64,000 nt of DNA from Arthrobacter sp. Leaf337. GTDB lineage: Bacteria > Actinomycetota > Actinomycetes > Actinomycetales > Micrococcaceae. Made by a program: the position numbers and the translations under genes. Every line of letters starts with the position of its first letter. Position 1 is the first letter of the stretch. The stretch lies in the NCBI RefSeq assembly GCF_001423745.1, contig NZ_LMPC01000006.1:36951-100950 (forward strand), given 5' to 3'. Under the pieces are notes generated by a model that was given only the letters and a program-made list of their open reading frames with translations, was not told the DNA's origin and did not search any database. Shown piece by piece: positions 34,982 through 43,567 of this stretch.

Positions 34982-35668
34982 ATGTCAATCGACAAGCACC
35001 GGCTCCCGGTGCGCGGGTGGGCCGCGACGCAGGAAAGCCAGCGCCGTGACGTCACTCGCAAGGCCCTTCTCGCCGCAGGGGCGCTGTCTTCGCTGCTCTA
35101 CGTGGTTGCCACAGACGTCGTGGCCGCGTCTACGTGGGACGGATACCGCCGCACCGAACAAATGGTGAGCGAACTCTTCGCCGTCGGCTCCCCCGGCCGG
35201 GACGTCCTGGTGCCCTTCACGTGGCTTTACACGGTGCTGTTTACCGTGTTCGGGGTGGGCGTTTGGAACTCCGTACGCGGCAACCGCGCCCTGCGCATCG
35301 GCGGCGGCCTGCTCATCGCGTACGGGCTGTGGAACATCATGGGCGCCCTCTACCCGCTGACGCTGGGGGACGATGCTTCCATTCCCATGCATATCCTCGC
35401 CACCAACGTCCAGCTCGCCCTTATGGTTACGGCAATGTGCTTCGTGGCTGCGGGGTTCCACGGCCGGATGCGTGTGTATTCGATCGCCTCTCTCGCGGCT
35501 TCCGCGGTGATGGGCGTAGTGGCGTTCATGGCGGCCCCGGGACCGAACCTCGTGCTGGGCATCGGCGAGCGGATCAGCATTGGAGCGTTCCTGCTCTGGG
35601 TGGCTGTCCTGGCGGTCGCCCTATGGAAACGTACGACGGCGATGGACAGTAAGGGGGCACCGTCATGA
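34982..35668 (+). CDS. DUF998 integral membrane protein
   Basis: 228 aa with about six membrane segments and the DUF998 look (LSSLLYVVATDVVAA, RRTEQMVSELFAVGSPGRD, LWNIMGALYPLT). Its TGA overlaps the ATG of the PEP-utilising enzyme by four bases, so the two are co-translated. Role unknown. Confidence 0.85.
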   Translation: MSIDKHRLPVRGWAATQESQRRDVTRKALLAAGALSSLLYVVATDVVAASTWDGYRRTEQMVSELFAVGSPGRDVLVPFTWLYTVLFTVFGVGVWNSVRGNRALRIGGGLLIAYGLWNIMGALYPLTLGDDASIPMHILATNVQLALMVTAMCFVAAGFHGRMRVYSIASLAASAVMGVVAFMAAPGPNLVLGIGERISIGAFLLWVAVLAVALWKRTTAMDSKGAPS

Positions 35669-38313
35669 CATACGTCAAGGACCTGGCCGACGTGGGCCGG
35701 AGTGACATCCCCGAAGCGGGCGGAAAGGCCGTGGGCCTCGGCGGCATCATCCACGCCGGGCTTCCGGTTCCGCCAGGGTTTGTGCTCACCACGGGCGCGT
35801 ACTCGGAATTCGTCGCCGCCAACAACCTGGGGCAGGCCATCCAGGAACTGGCCGCCCTGCCGCCCCAGACCTCGCCGCAGGACTACGAACATGCCTCGGC
35901 GCTGATCCGTACCCTCTTCAGTAAAGGCGCCATGCCCTCCGGCATCGAAGCCGAACTCACCGCCGCCTGCGCACGCCTGGGCGGCGCGGATACCGCCGTG
36001 TCGGTCCGCTCCTCCGCCACCGCCGAGGACCTCGCATCGGCCAGCTTCGCCGGCCAGCAGGAAACCTACCTGAACGTCAGCGGTGTGGACGCCGTCACCA
36101 CCGCCGTCATCAACTGCTGGGCCTCCCTCTGGACGGCGCGCGCCATGGCCTACCGCGCCCGCGAAGGCGTGCTGCCCGGCGGGGTGCGCCTCGCCGTCGT
36201 GATCCAGCAGATGGTGGAGGCCGAGGCAGCCGGGGTGATGTTCACCGCCAACCCCTCGAACGGCCGCCGCGACCAGACGGTGATCAGCGCCGCGTGGGGC
36301 CTGGGCGAGGCCGTGGTCAGCGGCCAAGTCACCACCGATGACCTGACAGTGGACCCCACAACGGGGAGAGTCCTGTCCCGCCAGACAGCCGACAAGGAAG
36401 TGATGACTGTAGCCACGGAGAACGGAACGGCCGAGGAAAAGGTGCCGGAAGCCCGCCGTCGTGCGCCCGCCCTGGACGACGCCGCGGCAGCCGAGCTGGC
36501 GGGGTACGGCCGGCGGATCGCGGACCACTTCGGGGCGCCGCAGGACATCGAATGGGCCCGGGCCCGCGGCACCTTTTTCCTGCTCCAGTCCCGGCCCATC
36601 ACGGCACTCCCCGAACCAGCGGCGGACGTCCCCGCGGAATGGCCCGTGCCCTATCCCAAGGGGCTCTACTTCCGGGCGAGCATCGTGGAGCAGATGCCGG
36701 ACCCGCTGTCCCCGCTCTTCGCCGACCTCATCGACGGCTCGGTGTCACGCTCGCTATCGGGCCTGATGAACACTGCGCTGGGACCGAATTCCCTCCGCGA
36801 GGGCGACGTCCGCTTCCCCACCGTCAACGGCTACGCCTATTACTACTACCGCACCTGGCCCATGCTGCGGATGACGGGCAGGACGGTCCCGGCGCTGGGC
36901 GCACTGTTCCGCGGCAAGGCGCACATGGGCATCGCGGGCTGGCGCGACTATTCGCACCCGCGCTACGAGCGCATCATCAAGGACTGGTCAGTGAAACCGC
37001 CAACAGAGCTCGACGGCGGCCAGCTGCTGGCGGGGGCGCAGGCCCTCCTAGACGCCGGTACCGTCTACTACACCGCCGTGCAGTCCATCATCCCGCTCGC
37101 CGACATGAGCGAACTCTCCTTCCGGGCCTTCTACAAGGGCGTCCGGCGCGACGGCGATCCCCCGGCCCAGGCCTTCCTCCTCGGCTTCGACAGCGAACCC
37201 ATCCGGGCGGAAAAGTCGCTCTACGACCTGGCCGGATGGGCGCGCAGCGACCCGTCGCTGGTGTCCGCTCTGTTGGAATGTACGACTGCAGAACTCGCCG
37301 AGTGCCTGCGCACCGGTTCGGCGCCGGCAGGGGTGGACGACGTGCTGTGGCAGGAATGGCGCTTCACCTTCCGGGAGCATCTGGCCCTGTACGGCCACGC
37401 GGTCTACAACCTGGACTTCGCCACCCCCGTCCCGGCCGACGATCCGTCCGCGCAGCTGGAGACGGTGCGGTTCTACCTGCGCGGGCAGGGCACCGACCCG
37501 CATGAGCGGCAGCGGCAGCTCACGGAACGGCGTGGGGAGCTGATGAGCGAGATGGCCGCCCGCCTGGGGCCACGCCGCCGGGCCCTGTTCTTCCGCCTGC
37601 TGAAGTGGGCACAGGAAACGGCGCCGGTCCGCGAGGACGCGCTGGCCGACGTGGGGCTGGCCTGGCCGCTGCTGCGGCGGATGCTGCTGGAACTCGGACG
37701 GCGGCTGGTGTCCTCGGGCGTGATCGCCGCGCCTGACGACGTGTTCTGGCTGCGGTTCCAGGAGTTGCAGAGCGCGGTGGAGTTCGGGCTGGCAGAGACG
37801 GACGCCGGCGTTTCCCTGGCCGGCGCGTCCCGTCCCGTGCGGGCCGCCGCCGTCGAGAAGCGCAGGATGCTGTGGCGAGGGCAGGCAAAGGCCGTGGCCC
37901 CGCAGATGCTGCCGCAGAAACCGTGGATGGAGAAGGCCTTCGGCTCCATGATGCCGGCCGGCCCGCAGCACCAGCCCGGCGACGTAATCAAGGGCGCGGG
38001 CGCGAGCTCCGGCCGCGTGACAGCCACCGCGCGCGTCCTGCGGGGCCCCGAGGATTTCGGCCGGATGCAGCCCGGCGAGGTGCTGGTGGCCCGCATGACC
38101 ACTCCGGCGTGGCCGCTTTTCGCGATGGCGTCCGCGGTGGTGACGGACGTGGGCGGCCCGCTGAGCCACAGCTCCATCGTGGCCCGCGAGTACGGCATCC
38201 CGGCGGTCCTGGGCACCGGGGTTGCAACCCAGCGGCTGGCGGGCGGCCAACAGGCCACCGTTGATGGCGACGCCGGCACCGTCACCATCGTGGCCGCTGC
38301 GGCTGATGCCTGA
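35665..38313 (+). CDS. PEP-synthase/rifampicin phosphotransferase-like enzyme
   Basis: 882 aa. N-terminal ATP-grasp domain (GGKAVGLGGIIHAGLPVPPG, VSVRSSATAEDLASASFAGQ, then QQETYLNV; FLLQSRPITAL ends it at about 315). A long central region follows. The C-terminal phosphohistidine swivel domain has GGPLSHSSIVAREYGIPAVL, with the catalytic His near residue 835. There is no separate PEP-binding TIM barrel after the swivel domain. That, with the length, matches rifampicin phosphotransferase (ATP + rifampicin to phospho-rifampicin + AMP + Pi) better than PEP synthase. Actual substrate untested. Confidence 0.8.
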   Translation: MTYVKDLADVGRSDIPEAGGKAVGLGGIIHAGLPVPPGFVLTTGAYSEFVAANNLGQAIQELAALPPQTSPQDYEHASALIRTLFSKGAMPSGIEAELTAACARLGGADTAVSVRSSATAEDLASASFAGQQETYLNVSGVDAVTTAVINCWASLWTARAMAYRAREGVLPGGVRLAVVIQQMVEAEAAGVMFTANPSNGRRDQTVISAAWGLGEAVVSGQVTTDDLTVDPTTGRVLSRQTADKEVMTVATENGTAEEKVPEARRRAPALDDAAAAELAGYGRRIADHFGAPQDIEWARARGTFFLLQSRPITALPEPAADVPAEWPVPYPKGLYFRASIVEQMPDPLSPLFADLIDGSVSRSLSGLMNTALGPNSLREGDVRFPTVNGYAYYYYRTWPMLRMTGRTVPALGALFRGKAHMGIAGWRDYSHPRYERIIKDWSVKPPTELDGGQLLAGAQALLDAGTVYYTAVQSIIPLADMSELSFRAFYKGVRRDGDPPAQAFLLGFDSEPIRAEKSLYDLAGWARSDPSLVSALLECTTAELAECLRTGSAPAGVDDVLWQEWRFTFREHLALYGHAVYNLDFATPVPADDPSAQLETVRFYLRGQGTDPHERQRQLTERRGELMSEMAARLGPRRRALFFRLLKWAQETAPVREDALADVGLAWPLLRRMLLELGRRLVSSGVIAAPDDVFWLRFQELQSAVEFGLAETDAGVSLAGASRPVRAAAVEKRRMLWRGQAKAVAPQMLPQKPWMEKAFGSMMPAGPQHQPGDVIKGAGASSGRVTATARVLRGPEDFGRMQPGEVLVARMTTPAWPLFAMASAVVTDVGGPLSHSSIVAREYGIPAVLGTGVATQRLAGGQQATVDGDAGTVTIVAAAADA

Positions 38314-38354
38314 CGCACGACGGCGGCACCCAACCCGGGTGCCGCCGTCGTGCG
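38314..38354. terminator. Perfect bidirectional terminator hairpin
   Basis: An 18-bp perfect stem with a 5-base loop (AACCC), between the convergent PEP-utilising and TerC genes; the left arm starts directly after the TGA. GC-rich, no T-tract. Confidence 0.8.
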
Positions 38355-38379
38355 TTCTGCCTGCGTAGCCGTCCGCCGG

Positions 38380-39429
38380 CTAGCGCGGGGCTCCCGCCGT
38401 CGTATCCGAGCCCTTGCCCGCGCGGACATCGGCATCACCGTGGGCCGCATGTCCGCTGTCGCCGCGCCCGCCGCCGCGCGTCTTTGCCAGGCTGGCCACC
38501 GTAGCCACCAGGATGGTCGCCGCGATGAAGAGCAGTGAGAACCAGATGGGGATCTCCGGTACCCACAGGAGCGGCTGGCCGCCGTTGATGAAGGAGAGCT
38601 CGTTGACGTGCAGGGCGTGGAAGACCAGCTTCACGCCGATGAACGCCAGGATGACGGCCAGGCCCTGGGCGAGGTACACCAGGCGTTCCAGCAGCCCGCC
38701 GATGAGGAAGAACAGCTGCCGCAGGCCCATGAGGGCGAAGGCGTTGGCGGTGAAGACGATGTAGGCCTCGCTGGTCAGGCCGTAGATCGCGGGAATCGAA
38801 TCGACGGCGAAGATCAGGTCCACGAAGCCGATGGCGATGATGGTGAGCAACATCGGGGTCACGAAGCGCTTGCCGTCCTGCTCCACGGTAAGCCGGTCCC
38901 GGTGGTAGTCCGGGGTGACAGGCAGGACGCGGCGCACCAGCTTCATGAACCGGCCGTCAGCCGGGTTGGAGTCGTGGCCACCGAAGGCCTGCCGGTACGC
39001 GAGGAAGAGCAGCAGCGCGCCGAAGACGTAGAACACCCAGGAGAAGTTTTCGATCAGTGCGGCCCCGACGGCGATGAACCCGCCGCGAAGGATGAGGGCG
39101 ATGATGATGCCCACCATCAGCACCTTCTGCTGGTACTTCTTGGGAACGGCGAACCCTGTCATCACGATGAGGAAGACGAACAGGTTGTCCACGGACAGCG
39201 CTTTTTCGGTGAGGTAGCCGGCGAAGTACTCGCCGCCGAAGGTCCAGCCGGAGACCATTCCGATCCCGACGCCGAACACCAGCGCGAGTCCGATGTAGAA
39301 GGCCGACCAGCGCGCCGACTCGCCGATGGACGGTTCGTGCGGTTTGCGGACGTGGGCGAAGAACTCGTAAACGAAGAACAGGATCGTCACGGCAATGGTG
39401 ATAATCCAGACGAGGGGTGTGACCTGCAT
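38380..39429 (-). CDS. TerC-family membrane protein (Mn exporter-like)
   Basis: 349 aa from ATG 39429. Seven to nine membrane segments with the two TerC acidic motifs: YLTEKALSVDNLFVFLIVMT and GFVDLIFAVDSIPAIYG, whose acidic residues bind metal. Alx/TerC relatives export manganese. The C-terminal tail is charged and Gly/His-rich. An upstream yybP-ykoY riboswitch supports Mn(II)-induced expression. Inner membrane. Confidence 0.9.
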   Translation of the reverse strand: MQVTPLVWIITIAVTILFFVYEFFAHVRKPHEPSIGESARWSAFYIGLALVFGVGIGMVSGWTFGGEYFAGYLTEKALSVDNLFVFLIVMTGFAVPKKYQQKVLMVGIIIALILRGGFIAVGAALIENFSWVFYVFGALLLFLAYRQAFGGHDSNPADGRFMKLVRRVLPVTPDYHRDRLTVEQDGKRFVTPMLLTIIAIGFVDLIFAVDSIPAIYGLTSEAYIVFTANAFALMGLRQLFFLIGGLLERLVYLAQGLAVILAFIGVKLVFHALHVNELSFINGGQPLLWVPEIPIWFSLLFIAATILVATVASLAKTRGGGRGDSGHAAHGDADVRAGKGSDTTAGAPR

Positions 39430-39461
39430 GGCGGGTACTCCAAAGGGTAGGCGTTGACATG

Positions 39462-39565
39462 TACGCCAAGGTCTCCTCCGCCCGGTGGAACCGGAGCCGG
39501 TGGCCCGGGATGCATCGCTGCATCCGTATTGACGGGCCACTCACAGACGGGAGTACTCCCCTTGA
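39462..39565 (-). ncRNA. yybP-ykoY manganese riboswitch
   Basis: The minus strand 5' leader of the TerC gene carries the family's conserved pieces in order: AAGGGGAGTA, GTCAATACGG, a GC-rich middle helix with CCGGGCCACCGG, and GGAGACCTTGGCG close to the gene. It lies 33-136 bases before the ATG. Known members bind Mn(II) and turn on Mn exporters such as TerC/Alx homologues. Confidence 0.85.
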
Positions 39566-39585
39566 TGGGTTAAATCGTAACTGAT

Positions 39586-39634
39586 CAACGGGCGACGACG
39601 GCGGCCGGTTCCGGATGCCGCCGTCGCCCGTTGA
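39586..39634 (-). terminator. Terminator hairpin after the DUF1295 gene
   Basis: The 17-base arm GCCGCCGTCGCCCGTTG pairs with CAACGGGCGACGACGGCGGC, which has a 3-base bulge, 18 bp beyond the stop. It separates the membrane-protein gene from the TerC leader. Confidence 0.65.
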
Positions 39635-39651
39635 CCCTGCGGGGAAGAACC

Positions 39652-40521
39652 CTACTTGAGCTTCGGCACCAGCACCGGCGTGTCCCGCTTGTACGCCTCA
39701 TAGTCCGCCTGGCCGCCCCACGTTTTGTCCGCCTTCTTCTCCAGCGGCGGCACGCCGCTGCCCTTGGTGAGCAGCAGGATGACGAACACCGGGGAGACCA
39801 GGGCCGCCCACTGCCAGCCCTGCAGCACGGGCAGCGCGATGATGGCCACTCCGAGCCACAGGGTGATCTCGCCGAAGTAGTTGGGGTGGCGGGACTTCGA
39901 CCACAGGCCGGTGCTGATGAAGCGGCCCTTGTTGGCGGGGTTGTTCTTGAAGCGGGTCTTCTGGAGGTCCGCCACGGTTTCGATGGTGATACCCGCGGCC
40001 CACACCAGCAGGCCAAGCCAGAAGAACCAGTCCAGGCCCACCTTCCGGTCCGATGTGATGGCCACCCACACGAGCGCCGCGGTGAGCACCACCCACAGGC
40101 CCTGGATGGTCCACGTGTTCAGGAAGCGGGCGAAGTCCGGCTTGAGCTCATCAAAGCGGTCGTCCTTGCCGTGCCTGCTGATCCGCATGAACAGGAAGCT
40201 GCCCAGCCGCGCGGCCCACAGCACCACCATGGCCGCCAGCAGCATGCCGCGGGCATCGACGCCCGGCGACGCGAGCACCAGGAACACCGTGATGGAGATG
40301 TACGTCAGGGCGCCGGTGAGGTCGTAGAACTTCTCCGTCTGCGCCTTGTAGGACGGAATGAACACCAACCACTGGATCACAAACGCGGCGGCAACACCCA
40401 GCGCAAACACCGGCAGTCCCCCCACCGTGGACCCGCCCTGACTTCCGGCGAGCCCGATAAGCACCGCCACCGCCACTGCGGCAGCGGTGCTGATGATCGC
40501 CTTGCGGCTCTTCTCGTTCAC
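39652..40521 (-). CDS. DUF1295/isoprenylcysteine-methyltransferase-like membrane protein
   Basis: 289 aa from GTG 40521 (AAAGGA nine bases upstream). About seven membrane segments and a C-terminal steroid-5-alpha-reductase/ICMT-like signature (GLWSKSRHPNYFGEITLWLG then PVFVILLLTKGSGVPPLEKK). It may use SAM or NADPH; the substrate is unknown. Monocistronic. Confidence 0.85.
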   Translation of the reverse strand: MNEKSRKAIISTAAAVAVAVLIGLAGSQGGSTVGGLPVFALGVAAAFVIQWLVFIPSYKAQTEKFYDLTGALTYISITVFLVLASPGVDARGMLLAAMVVLWAARLGSFLFMRISRHGKDDRFDELKPDFARFLNTWTIQGLWVVLTAALVWVAITSDRKVGLDWFFWLGLLVWAAGITIETVADLQKTRFKNNPANKGRFISTGLWSKSRHPNYFGEITLWLGVAIIALPVLQGWQWAALVSPVFVILLLTKGSGVPPLEKKADKTWGGQADYEAYKRDTPVLVPKLK

Positions 40522-40617
40522 AGACAGATTCCTTTCCCGTGGTCCGCTAAGCGTTCGGAGCGGGCACGGGGTTGTATGGGTGGAATCCGCCGGCACTCCC
40601 CCACAGTGCCCGGCAAC

Positions 40618-41697
40618 CTACGCCGGCGAGTGCACAGCCACCGATGCCCGTTCAACGGCGGGGCACATGATCTTCACCGCGGCGTCGGTGGAGGCCTCGT
40701 CAAGGCCCAGCAGCATGCGGACTCCCGCCGCTCCGAGTTCGTAATGGGGCAGGGACACTGTGGACAGCGGAGGCCGAAGATGGGCGGCGATAACTTCCTG
40801 GTTGTCAAAACCCACAACAGCCATGTCATCCGGAATGGAGAGCCCGTTTTCCCGCAGGCCGTCGTACAGTCCCATGGCCATCCGGTCGTTGTAGCAGTAC
40901 ACAGCGGCGACGTTGCGCTTGAGCAACTCTTCGGTGGCGCCGTATCCGCCTTCCTGGTCCGGATAGGCTTCCAGCACCAACTCCGGGTCGAACGGAATGC
41001 CGGCAGCCTGCAGCGCATCCTTGTAACCCTGGAGCCGTCCGTCCCTGGCGGGCGCGGGGGTGGTGGCGTTGATGAAGGCGATGCGCCGGTGGCCGCCACG
41101 GAGCAGGATTTCCGTCGCGGACCGTCCGCCTTGCTCTTCGTCGGGCACAACAGCACGGGCAGCGCCGGGCTCCGGCGAGAAGCAGTTGACCAGGACGAAG
41201 TCCGCCTCGCGCAGTGTTTCCGGCACGGCAGTGGGACGGTGGAACCATGTCGAGTACAGGATGCCGCGCACCTTGTACTCCAGCATCATGGCGATCGCAT
41301 CCGTTTCCAGATCGCGGTTACCCTCGGTGTTGGCGATCAGCAGCGCATAGCCGTGTTTCCAGGCTTCGTCCTGCGCCCCATGGATGATCTGACCCGCGAA
41401 CGGCGTCGTCGCCACACCATCGGCCACGAGCCCGATGAACCGTGAGGTGCCGCTGACCAGCGTCTTCGCCATGGCGTTGGGGCGGTACCCGAGCTGCCGG
41501 ATCGCATCCTTGACGCGCTGGCGCGTCTGCTCTGCAATGCGGGCGTTCTTCTTCTTGTTGATCACAAGAGACACCGTGGCAGTGGACACACCGGCTGCTT
41601 CAGCAACTTCGCGGAGAGTCACCGGCTGGGCACGGCTTTTACTCACAGGAACGTCGGGGGTGGCCGCGTTGCCTGAGTCTTTCTCCTGCGAAATCAT
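40618..41697 (-). CDS. LacI-family repressor of the fructan locus
   Basis: 359 aa from ATG 41697, chosen for the GGAGG five bases upstream. N-terminal LacI helix-turn-helix VTLREVAEAAGVSTATVSLV, then a periplasmic-binding-protein-like sensor domain. Last gene of the operon with GH32 and the ABC importer. Three operator-like sites lie in the divergent promoter at 46406-46546, and it probably represses both directions. Confidence 0.88.
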   Translation of the reverse strand: MISQEKDSGNAATPDVPVSKSRAQPVTLREVAEAAGVSTATVSLVINKKKNARIAEQTRQRVKDAIRQLGYRPNAMAKTLVSGTSRFIGLVADGVATTPFAGQIIHGAQDEAWKHGYALLIANTEGNRDLETDAIAMMLEYKVRGILYSTWFHRPTAVPETLREADFVLVNCFSPEPGAARAVVPDEEQGGRSATEILLRGGHRRIAFINATTPAPARDGRLQGYKDALQAAGIPFDPELVLEAYPDQEGGYGATEELLKRNVAAVYCYNDRMAMGLYDGLRENGLSIPDDMAVVGFDNQEVIAAHLRPPLSTVSLPHYELGAAGVRMLLGLDEASTDAAVKIMCPAVERASVAVHSPA

Positions 41698-41735
41698 CTG
41701 TCCTCCATCAGGAGTATATCCATCTGCCATGGCCG

Positions 41736-42641
41736 TCATCCCTTCGTCGCACCGCTTTCCAAGCCTTGGATCATGGCCTTGTTGAGTACAAGGAAGACCA
41801 GGAGCAGGGGTGTGATGGTGACGCACACAGCAGCGAAGGTGGCAGTCCAATCCACCTTGCCCATGGCACCGATGTAGTTCTGCAGGCCCAAGGGGATTGT
41901 CTTCAGATCCTCGGAGAGGACGAACGTGTTGGCGAAGATGAAGTCATTCCAGATGAAGATGCTATTGACCAGCACCACGGTGACCACTGTATTCAGCGAC
42001 AGCGGCAGCGTAATCAGTCCGAAGATCCGGTACGGGCCGGCGCCGTCAAGGGAGGCGGCTTCGTAGGTTTCGCGCGGGATGTACTCGAAGAACGAGGAGA
42101 ACAGGTAGATGGACATGGGCAGCGCGAAGCCGGCCAGGGGGATGATCATCGACTGGTAGGTGTCCAGCAGGTTCACCGTTGAGTAGTCGATGAACAGCGG
42201 AACCAGGGCGATCTGGACGGGAACGATGATTCCGATCAGGAACAGCCCGCGGACAAACTTGCTCAGGCGGAAACCAAGGACCTGGATGGCGTAGGCGGCC
42301 ATCATGCCAAACAGGACGATCAGGACGTTGGCACCCATGGTGACGATGAAGCTGTTCAGGATGTTCCTGCCAAGATCGCCCGTTTCGAACGCCCGCGCGT
42401 AGTTCTCCCACGTCAGCGAGCTCGGCAGTGCGAACGGGTCACCGGTGGCGAAGTCGTGCTCGGTGCGCAGGCTGGTCAGGAACAGCCAGGCGAGAGGGTA
42501 GACCTGAACGATCACGATCAGCATGATCAGCACCCGCGACAGGGTCCGGTACAGGCTGGGCTTCCGGCGCCGCCTGGTGATGGCGGGCTTTGGGGGAACG
42601 ACGGCGGTGGGTGGAGTAGCCGGGGCCGTTTGGGTGATCAT
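41736..42641 (-). CDS. Sugar ABC transporter permease (MalG type)
   Basis: 301 aa from ATG 42641, overlapping the previous permease stop by four bases (ATGA). Six membrane segments and the EAA loop YEAASLDGAGPYRIFGLITL that contacts the ATPase. No ATPase gene is present here, so a shared MsiK-type ATPase encoded elsewhere is likely. Confidence 0.9.
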   Translation of the reverse strand: MITQTAPATPPTAVVPPKPAITRRRRKPSLYRTLSRVLIMLIVIVQVYPLAWLFLTSLRTEHDFATGDPFALPSSLTWENYARAFETGDLGRNILNSFIVTMGANVLIVLFGMMAAYAIQVLGFRLSKFVRGLFLIGIIVPVQIALVPLFIDYSTVNLLDTYQSMIIPLAGFALPMSIYLFSSFFEYIPRETYEAASLDGAGPYRIFGLITLPLSLNTVVTVVLVNSIFIWNDFIFANTFVLSEDLKTIPLGLQNYIGAMGKVDWTATFAAVCVTITPLLLVFLVLNKAMIQGLESGATKG

Positions 42642-43519
42642 GAGTCTGCCTTCCGCTTGAGCATGAACAGGATGAGGCCGACGGCGACCAGGCACTCGAT
42701 CACGATGAACACGGAGATGGTGCTGGCGTACCCGAAGTCGGTACTGGTGAACGCTGTTTTGTACATATACGTGGTGAGCAGTTCAGAGGACTGGCCCGGG
42801 CCGCCGTTGGTCATGAGGTAGGGGATGTCGAAGCCGCGCAGGCCGTAGGTGGTGGCCATGATGGTCGTCGTGATCCACACCGGCCGGATGTACGGGAACC
42901 GGATCTTCGTGAAGAGCGTCCACTTTGAGGCGCCGTCCAACACCGCAGCTTCCTCCAGTTCCTTGGGAACGGCGATCAGTGCGGCGTAGATGATGAGCAT
43001 GTACAGCCCGGTGAACCGCCAGCCCTCGGGAGCGGAGACCGCAGCGAGCACCGTGTTGACGTCGGACAGCCACGCGCGTTCGAAGCTGCCGAGCCCGATC
43101 CAATGCAGCAGCTGGTTGAGCAGTCCAACGGGGTCGATGGAGTAGATGCGCACGAAGAGGAACGCGATCGCCACCGTGGAGATCACGGCGGGCAGCAGGT
43201 ACAGGGTCTTGATGAGCTCCCGTCCCCGGCGCAGGGACGTGAGCAGGCTGGCTACGGCCAGGGCGCCGCCGAGCTGCAGGACCAGGCAGATGGCCAGGTA
43301 CAGGAGCGCGTTGAAGAACGAGCGCCAGAAGATGTCGTCGGCGGTAAGCATCCGGACGTAGTTATCCAGCCCGACGAACTCCATGTCGCTGATGCCGTTC
43401 CAGGAGAAGAAGCTGAGGAACAACGACTGAAGAATCGGGAAGAGTACCGCTGCGCAGTAGAGCAGCAAGGGTGGAAGCAGGAAAACCAGGACTGAGGTCC
43501 TTGACCTGTTGGGAAGCAT
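42638..43519 (-). CDS. Sugar ABC transporter permease (MalF/UgpA type)
   Basis: 293 aa, six membrane segments, EAA loop EEAAVLDGASKWTLFTKIRF. ATG 43519 follows AAAGG by seven bases. Forms the importer with the downstream permease and the lipoprotein upstream. Confidence 0.9.
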   Translation of the reverse strand: MLPNRSRTSVLVFLLPPLLLYCAAVLFPILQSLFLSFFSWNGISDMEFVGLDNYVRMLTADDIFWRSFFNALLYLAICLVLQLGGALAVASLLTSLRRGRELIKTLYLLPAVISTVAIAFLFVRIYSIDPVGLLNQLLHWIGLGSFERAWLSDVNTVLAAVSAPEGWRFTGLYMLIIYAALIAVPKELEEAAVLDGASKWTLFTKIRFPYIRPVWITTTIMATTYGLRGFDIPYLMTNGGPGQSSELLTTYMYKTAFTSTDFGYASTISVFIVIECLVAVGLILFMLKRKADS

Positions 43520-43534
43520 GGCTGGGCCTTTCGG

Positions 43535-43558
43535 GCGGGGGACCTTCCGGTCCCCCGC
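43535..43558 (-). terminator. Intercistronic hairpin after the binding-protein gene
   Basis: A perfect 10-bp GC stem (GCGGGGGACC/GGTCCCCCGC) with TTCC loop, between binding protein and permease genes, without a T-tract. It probably stabilises the binding-protein mRNA end or gives partial termination, so that this protein is made in excess. Confidence 0.65.
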
Positions 43559-43567
43559 CGCTGCGGT

